Positions 5,476 to 8,097 of a stretch of DNA of 8,097 nucleotides are shown here, piece after piece; position 1 is the first letter of the stretch, and every line of letters begins with the position of its first letter. Both the position numbers and the translations under genes were made by a program. Source of the stretch: Thalassospiraceae bacterium (GTDB lineage: Bacteria; Pseudomonadota; Alphaproteobacteria; Rhodospirillales; Magnetovibrionaceae); assembly GCA_030637845.1 (NCBI GenBank), contig DAOWFT010000012.1, positions 1 through 8,097 on the forward strand, read 5' to 3'. A model generated the notes under the pieces. That model saw only the letters and a program-made list of their open reading frames with translations. It ran no database searches and was not told where the DNA came from.

Positions 5476-6231
5476 TTATTCTTTGTCGGAACTTGAATTG
5501 CCAAACACCGATGCAATGTCCGGTTCCGGTTCGTCGGTATTTTCAACCGGCTTTGCTTCGCCAAACACGGACTCAGCAGTTGGCGCCGGCGTGAATGCTG
5601 GTTCTTCTACAACTTCGGGAACGACCTCTGGTTCCGGCGCAGGTGCCGGTGCCGGGATGGTCTTGCCCAATCTTTTTGCTTCTTTTTCTTCGGCCAGACG
5701 GGCGCGCTCGGCCTTGCGCCGTGCCAGTGAAACCATTTTTACCAATTCAGATTCGGTGCAAAGACCAAGACCTACCGGGCTTTGCGGTTTTATGGTCGCA
5801 ATGTTCCAGTGGGTGCGTTCCCTGATGGATTTAATGGTGGTTTTGGTGGTGCCAATAAGGCGCGCAATTTGTGCGTCTATCATTTCCGGATGGTGCTTGA
5901 TAAGCCACGCAATAGCATCGGGACGGTCTTGGCGTTTTGATACGGGCGTATAACGCGCACCTTTGCCACGAGCCTTGGGCTGGGGCAATGTTGCTTTAAG
6001 CATTTTTAGTTTTGCCCGGGCGTTGGCCTGGCATCTTTCCAGCTCTTCTTGTGAAATGAATCCGCCCTTTATAGGATCGGAACCATGCATTCCAACCGCG
6101 ACGTCGCCGTCGGCAATTGCTTGAATTTCAAGCGGATGAAGCGCACAAAATTCTGCAATTTGTTCGAACGTTAGTGTTGTATTTTCAACCAGCCACACGG
6201 CTGTTGCTTTTGGCATCAATGGCTGCGCCAT
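5476..6231 (-). CDS. trcR: TrcR / DUF1013 family cell-cycle transcriptional regulator
   Basis: 251 residues from the ATG at 6231. The start MAQPLMPKATAVWLVENTTL is the typical family N-terminus, and TAAGG lies 9 nt upstream; a longer frame to 6294 runs through the predicted promoter and is rejected. Residues 21-42 (TFEQIAEFCALHPLEIQAIA) and 104-140 (IAWLIKHHPEMIDAQIARLI, then TTKTTIKSIRERTHW) look like two helix-turn-helix units, so DNA or RNA-polymerase contact in the cytosol is expected. Residues 161-190 are a charged helix. The tail (191-251) is disordered, rich in Pro, Ala and Glu, with PAPAPAPEPE and two SVFG motifs (221-224 and 241-244). The family is confined to alphaproteobacteria and linked to cell-cycle control. 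It lies downstream of the quinone oxidoreductase but has its own promoter candidate. Confidence 0.92.
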   Translation of the reverse strand: MAQPLMPKATAVWLVENTTLTFEQIAEFCALHPLEIQAIADGDVAVGMHGSDPIKGGFISQEELERCQANARAKLKMLKATLPQPKARGKGARYTPVSKRQDRPDAIAWLIKHHPEMIDAQIARLIGTTKTTIKSIRERTHWNIATIKPQSPVGLGLCTESELVKMVSLARRKAERARLAEEKEAKRLGKTIPAPAPAPEPEVVPEVVEEPAFTPAPTAESVFGEAKPVENTDEPEPDIASVFGNSSSDKE

Positions 6232-6262
6232 AAAAAAATTCCTTAATTCATTGAGGTTAGCG

Positions 6263-6290
6263 GCTTTATCGGGATTTCCGCGCCCGTCAA
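6263..6290 (-). promoter_or_regulatory. Probable trcR promoter
   Basis: Minus-strand TTGACG (6290-6285) is a near-consensus -35 box, followed after 16 bp by TAAAGC (6268-6263), a weaker -10. It sits about 30 nt before the trcR start codon, in the 124-bp gap after the quinone oxidoreductase stop, and implies separate expression of trcR. Confidence 0.55.
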
Positions 6291-6355
6291 GCAATGGTTT
6301 TATTCCAATTTGGGGGGCGGGTAAACCGCAGATGGTGGTCTGAGAGTGCTTTTTT

Positions 6356-7366
6356 TCAGGTTTCCAGCACTATTTTGCCAATATGTTGGCTAGATTCCAT
6401 TAAAGCGTGGGCTTTTGACGCCATTTCCAGCGAAAAAGTTGCATGTACAACCGGGCGAATGGAGCCCGATTCCAGCAGTGGCCACACGGTTTTTTCAAGA
6501 TTTTTGGCTATATCGCCCTTGAACTCAGGGCTTCTGGCCCGAAGGGTCGATCCGGTCATGGTCAGGCGTTTTAGCATTACCGTCATAAGGTCTATTTCCA
6601 CCTTGGATCCGCCCAAGAAAGCAATATTTACCAGCCGTCCATCGGGCGCCAGAGATTTAATATTTTTAGCGACATAATCGCCGCCGACCATATCCAAGAT
6701 TACATTAACGCCGGAAACCCCACCGTGCTTTTTGCCAAATTCACGTGTGACTTCGACAAAATCTTCATCAGTGTAATTAATTGCCCGTTCGGCACCAAGC
6801 TCCATACAGGCTTTGCATTTTTCGTCCGATCCGGCGGTGGTGATAACATGAACCCCAAGCGCGGCTGCAATTTGTATGGCGGCAGTTCCGATACCGCTGG
6901 AACCGCCATGAATTAAAAGCGTTTCGCCGGGCTGTAACATTGCCCGGTCAAAAAGGTTGCTCCATACGGTAAAAAAAGTTTCCGGTAGTGATGCGGCCTC
7001 GACCATGGAAAGCCCCGCTGGCACCGCTAAACATTGCAGGGCCGGGGTGCAGGCGTACTGGGCGTAACCGCCACCGTTCAAAAGGGCCGTTACCTTGTCG
7101 CCAATATTTAAATTTGAAACGCCCTCGCCAATTGCTTCCACCGTTCCGGCTGCCTCAAGGCCCAAAATATCGCTGGCGCCATTGGGGGCCGGGTAAAGAC
7201 CTTTGCGCTGCAATACATCGGGGCGATTTATCCCGGCGGCAGCAATTTTGATAAGGACCTCTCCCTTGCCGGGCACCGGTACCGGGCGCTCAGACGTTAC
7301 CAAATCGGAAGCATCCGGGCCTTTGGCCTCTATCACCGTCATGGTGGTGGGTGTTAATTCGTTCAT
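6356..7366 (-). CDS. NAD(P)H-quinone oxidoreductase, PIG3 / zeta-crystallin type
   Basis: 336-residue cytosolic member of the zinc-independent medium-chain dehydrogenase/reductase superfamily; it probably reduces quinones with NADPH. Evidence: AGINRPDVLQRKGLYPAP (44-61), the PIG3-type N-terminal signature; LGLEAAGTVEAIG (68-80); LPETFFTVWSNLF (127-139), characteristic of the PIG3 subgroup; and the dinucleotide-binding glycine motif HGGSSGIGTAA (153-163). The zinc ligands of alcohol dehydrogenases are absent. The substrate is not certain. The first ATG has no strong ribosome site; an ATG eight codons later (MTVIEAKGP) is closer to the usual family start and cannot be excluded. It is divergent from the DUF1192 gene across an 80-bp gap, an arrangement I recall as common in alphaproteobacteria beside DUF1013. 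Confidence 0.93.
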   Translation of the reverse strand: MNELTPTTMTVIEAKGPDASDLVTSERPVPVPGKGEVLIKIAAAGINRPDVLQRKGLYPAPNGASDILGLEAAGTVEAIGEGVSNLNIGDKVTALLNGGGYAQYACTPALQCLAVPAGLSMVEAASLPETFFTVWSNLFDRAMLQPGETLLIHGGSSGIGTAAIQIAAALGVHVITTAGSDEKCKACMELGAERAINYTDEDFVEVTREFGKKHGGVSGVNVILDMVGGDYVAKNIKSLAPDGRLVNIAFLGGSKVEIDLMTVMLKRLTMTGSTLRARSPEFKGDIAKNLEKTVWPLLESGSIRPVVHATFSLEMASKAHALMESSQHIGKIVLET

Positions 7367-7374
7367 TCTTTGGG

Positions 7375-7402
7375 TTTAAACCGCCCACGGCTTTGATACA
7401 AT
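7375..7402 (+). promoter_or_regulatory. Probable promoter of the DUF1192 gene
   Basis: TTTAAA (7375-7380) and TACAAT (7397-7402) with a 16-bp spacer, about 45 nt before the ATG at 7447. It lies in the 80-bp divergent gap and begins only 9 bp from the oxidoreductase start, so transcription of the two genes may interfere. Confidence 0.5.
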
Positions 7403-7446
7403 AGGGCCTAGAAAAAATAAGTCTGAAAAAAACAGGAATTGCCGCC

Positions 7447-7629
7447 ATGGATGACGAAGATCTGGAACCACAAAGAACCAAGGAAAAGAAGATAAATCTG
7501 GAGGAAATGTCCATTGAGGCAATCGGCGAACACATTGCCCAGTTGGAAGCCGAAATAGCACTGGCAAAATCGGCCATAAAACTAAAGGAAAGCGCCAGAG
7601 ACGGCGCGCAATCCTTGTTCAAGTCCTGA
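7447..7629 (+). CDS. DUF1192 family micro-protein
   Basis: 60 residues, soluble and highly charged. It opens with MDDEDLEPQ and continues with LEEMSIEAIGEHIAQLEAEI (18-37) and a helix ending SLFKS. These are the signature parts of DUF1192, a short alphaproteobacterial family of unknown function that forms a helix, probably a coiled coil. The ATG has AGGA 9 nt upstream. Translation ends at TGA 7627-7629 and a structured 3' region leads to an intrinsic terminator at 7742-7772. The neighbouring TrcR and quinone oxidoreductase genes strengthen the call. Confidence 0.9.
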   Translation: MDDEDLEPQRTKEKKINLEEMSIEAIGEHIAQLEAEIALAKSAIKLKESARDGAQSLFKS

Positions 7630-7640
7630 TTTGCAACCGT

Positions 7641-7772
7641 TACTCCATAAAAAACTTTAATGTTCTATTAATGGTGGAGTATTAGGCTAATTGTGTCGGA
7701 TGGCGTTTATATTGGCCTCCGACGCCTCCCTGTTAGACTTGCGCCACCCCTTTTGGGGGTGGCGTCTTTTTT
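7641..7772 (+). ncRNA. Candidate structured RNA: three hairpins ending in a terminator
   Basis: Three consecutive inverted repeats. First, TACTCCA (7641-7647) with TGGAGTA (7675-7681), enclosing TTAAT/ATTAA (7657-7661, 7667-7671). Second, GTCGGA-T-GGC (7695-7704) with GCC-TCCGAC (7715-7723), a 9-bp stem with one bulged T and a 10-nt loop. Third, the terminator hairpin. A single-stranded CCTCCC (7725-7730) between stems could pair with ribosome-binding sites. It may be the 3' UTR of the DUF1192 mRNA, a processed small RNA from it, or an independent gene; I see no clear promoter of its own. Confidence 0.33.
7742..7772 (+). terminator. Strong intrinsic terminator downstream of DUF1192
   Basis: Perfect 9-bp GC-rich stem, CGCCACCCC (7742-7750) with GGGGTGGCG (7756-7764), a 5-nt loop, then TCTTTTTT. 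It ends + strand transcription from the DUF1192 side. No matching A-tract lies on the left, so it is one-directional. Confidence 0.92.
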
Positions 7773-7801
7773 CGGCATCTTTTTCGGCATCTTTTTTACA
7801 T
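7766..7801 (+). repeat. T-rich 11-13 bp direct repeat after the terminator
   Basis: Three imperfect units, of 13, 12 and 11 bp (7766-7778, 7779-7790, 7791-7801). Each begins with C followed by a T-run; the first two end CGGCAT and the last ACAT. The first unit contains the U-tract of the terminator, so that tract is iterated downstream. Confidence 0.7.
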
Positions 7802-7818
7802 CTGGCCTTTTTGTTGCC

Positions 7819-7846
7819 TTGACCGCGCCCGGGTGCGTGGTAAGGT
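7819..7846 (+). promoter_or_regulatory. Promoter-like site for a short + strand transcript
   Basis: TTGACC (7819-7824), a near-consensus -35 box, followed after 16 bp by TAAGGT (7841-7846), a modest -10 box. It faces a terminator only about 75 bp downstream, with no protein gene in between beyond an 11-codon frame. Confidence 0.45.
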
Positions 7847-7852
7847 CCTTCG

Positions 7853-7955
7853 GTCTTAACGACAATAATGCGCGAGTTTAACAGGGCTCACTGCAATAAA
7901 TAAAAAAACAGTGTTTTTGAGGGGCTGCCTTTTTTGGTGGCCCTTTTTATTTTTT
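7853..7955 (+). ncRNA. Candidate small RNA bounded by promoter and terminator
   Basis: A transcript of about 100 nt is predicted from the promoter-like site at 7819-7846 to the terminator at 7922-7955; the 5' end is approximate. It includes a short stem (7889-7893 with 7909-7913) and an 11-codon frame (ATG at 7868, MREFNRAHCNK, TAA 7901-7903) with no ribosome site, so non-coding is more likely. It lies just past the convergent DUF2892 gene, whose 3' transcript it could oppose. Not matched to any RNA family I know. Confidence 0.33.
7922..7955 (+). terminator. Intrinsic terminator on the + strand
   Basis: GGGCTGCC (7922-7929) pairs with GGTGGCCC (7936-7943) across a T-rich loop, followed by TTTTTATTTTTT. 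The middle two pairs are U.G and G.U, possible only in the + strand RNA; on the minus strand they become mismatches and no T-tract follows. The element is therefore oriented, and must serve a + strand transcript starting between 7772 and 7922. Confidence 0.72.
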
Positions 7956-7984
7956 CGGTTATTTTTCCGGTTATTTTTTGGCGC
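7949..7984. repeat. T-rich 12-bp direct repeat
   Basis: Three 12-bp units start at 7949, 7961 and 7973. The first two are ATTTTTTCGGTT and ATTTTTCCGGTT; the third (ATTTTTTGGCGC) keeps the T-run and then runs into the DUF2892 coding end. As at 7766-7801, the array begins in the T-tract of a terminator. Confidence 0.7.
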
Positions 7985-8096
7985 AGGTATTGATTCCAAA
8001 AATCATGTAAGGCGGGCACCAGCCAGTTGCCGCGGTACCAAGCATTACCCCGCCAATTACGATTGAGCCCCAAAATGACCATTGGCCAAGACCGGG
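7971..8096 (-). CDS. C-terminal end of a DUF2892 (YgaP-like) membrane protein (partial)
   Basis: The minus-strand frame entering from the right edge ends at TAA (7973-7971) and gives 41 visible residues. A hydrophobic helix (SFWGSIVIGGVMLGTAATGW) is followed by GWCPPYMIFGINTCAKK. The pattern GWCP-x-Y-x-x-x-G-I-x-T-C is the hallmark C-terminus of DUF2892, a small two-helix inner-membrane family related to the YgaP membrane domain. Two cysteines are retained. An overlapping frame (7888-8082) is a shadow. The N-terminal part lies outside the window. The stop is in the last unit of a T-rich 12-bp repeat. Confidence 0.8.
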   Translation of the reverse strand, partial: PGLGQWSFWGSIVIGGVMLGTAATGWCPPYMIFGINTCAKK

Positions 8097-8097
8097 A

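Larger units (their letters stand above)
7630..7970. other. Gene-free, highly structured interval of 341 bp
   Basis: No convincing protein gene. In order it contains: a nested inverted repeat (7641-7681), a stable hairpin (7695-7723), an intrinsic terminator (7742-7772), T-rich repeats (7766-7801), a promoter-like pair (7819-7846), a short AT-rich stem (CACTG 7889-7893 with CAGTG 7909-7913), a second intrinsic terminator (7922-7955) and another T-rich repeat (7949-7984). All orientation-specific elements point to + strand transcription. Confidence 0.7.

Noticed and set aside
6232..6294. 21-codon N-terminal extension of TrcR
   Set aside because: The family begins at MAQPLMPK-like sequence, a good ribosome site precedes the ATG at 6231, and the predicted promoter lies inside the extension.
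6300..6356. Terminator after the quinone oxidoreductase
   Set aside because: Only a 4-bp CAGA/TCTG stem is visible on the minus strand, with no T-tract after it.
7693..7881. Plus-strand frame from GTG, 62 codons, with a hydrophobic stretch
   Set aside because: It runs through a stable hairpin and a strong terminator. It has no ribosome site, and its hydrophobic part is simply the T-rich repeat read in frame.
7868..7903. 11-codon leader peptide MREFNRAHCNK
   Set aside because: No ribosome site, no run of a regulatory amino acid and no downstream gene on the same strand for an attenuator to control.
7888..8082. Minus-strand 64-codon frame at the right edge
   Set aside because: It overlaps the DUF2892 frame, reads through terminator and repeat DNA, and has a Lys-rich end made by the T-runs; no family resemblance.

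Overview
The window reads as chromosomal DNA from an alphaproteobacterium of moderate GC content. The evidence is the gene families and their order: a TrcR (DUF1013) regulator next to a PIG3-type quinone oxidoreductase and a divergent DUF1192 micro-protein, a purE-purK pair beside a GGDEF-family gene, two YdcH/DUF465 micro-proteins, and a propionyl-CoA synthetase. No phage, transposase, CRISPR, rRNA or tRNA was seen. The lineage below class level cannot be fixed from this sequence alone.

Layout. 1-171 is the end of an unidentified AT-rich gene on the + strand; its stop codon interlocks with that of purK. 168-1772 is the purE-purK operon on the - strand (de novo purine synthesis), with a clear promoter and a leader hairpin. 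1964-2746 (+) encodes a GGDEF-like protein whose active site has been lost. 2775-2978 (-) and 3159-3326 (+) are divergent YdcH/DUF465 genes, with a tandem 11-bp repeat between them. 3458-5401 (+) is prpE, ending at a terminator that also serves the convergent trcR gene (5476-6231, -). 6356-7366 (-) is the quinone oxidoreductase, divergent from the DUF1192 gene (7447-7629, +). 7630-7970 is a gene-free, highly structured interval with two intrinsic terminators, a promoter-like site and two candidate non-coding transcripts. 7971-8096 (-) is the end of a DUF2892 membrane protein.

How the genes relate. PurE and PurK act in consecutive steps: PurK makes N5-CAIR from AIR, ATP and bicarbonate, and PurE converts it to CAIR. 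PrpE activates propionate (possibly also acetate) to the CoA thioester. TrcR is a regulator linked to the alphaproteobacterial cell cycle. The oxidoreductase, DUF1192 and YdcH genes are housekeeping or of unknown role. No single pathway links the whole window.

The most unusual feature is not a gene. Short tandem arrays with a period of 11-12 bp occur at six places with different sequences. Two start across a stop codon, one is inside prpE in frame, and three lie directly downstream of an intrinsic terminator and repeat its T-tract. The best candidates for something undescribed are this repeat pattern and the two possible small RNAs at 7641-7772 and about 7853-7955. Both are proposals from sequence reading only.
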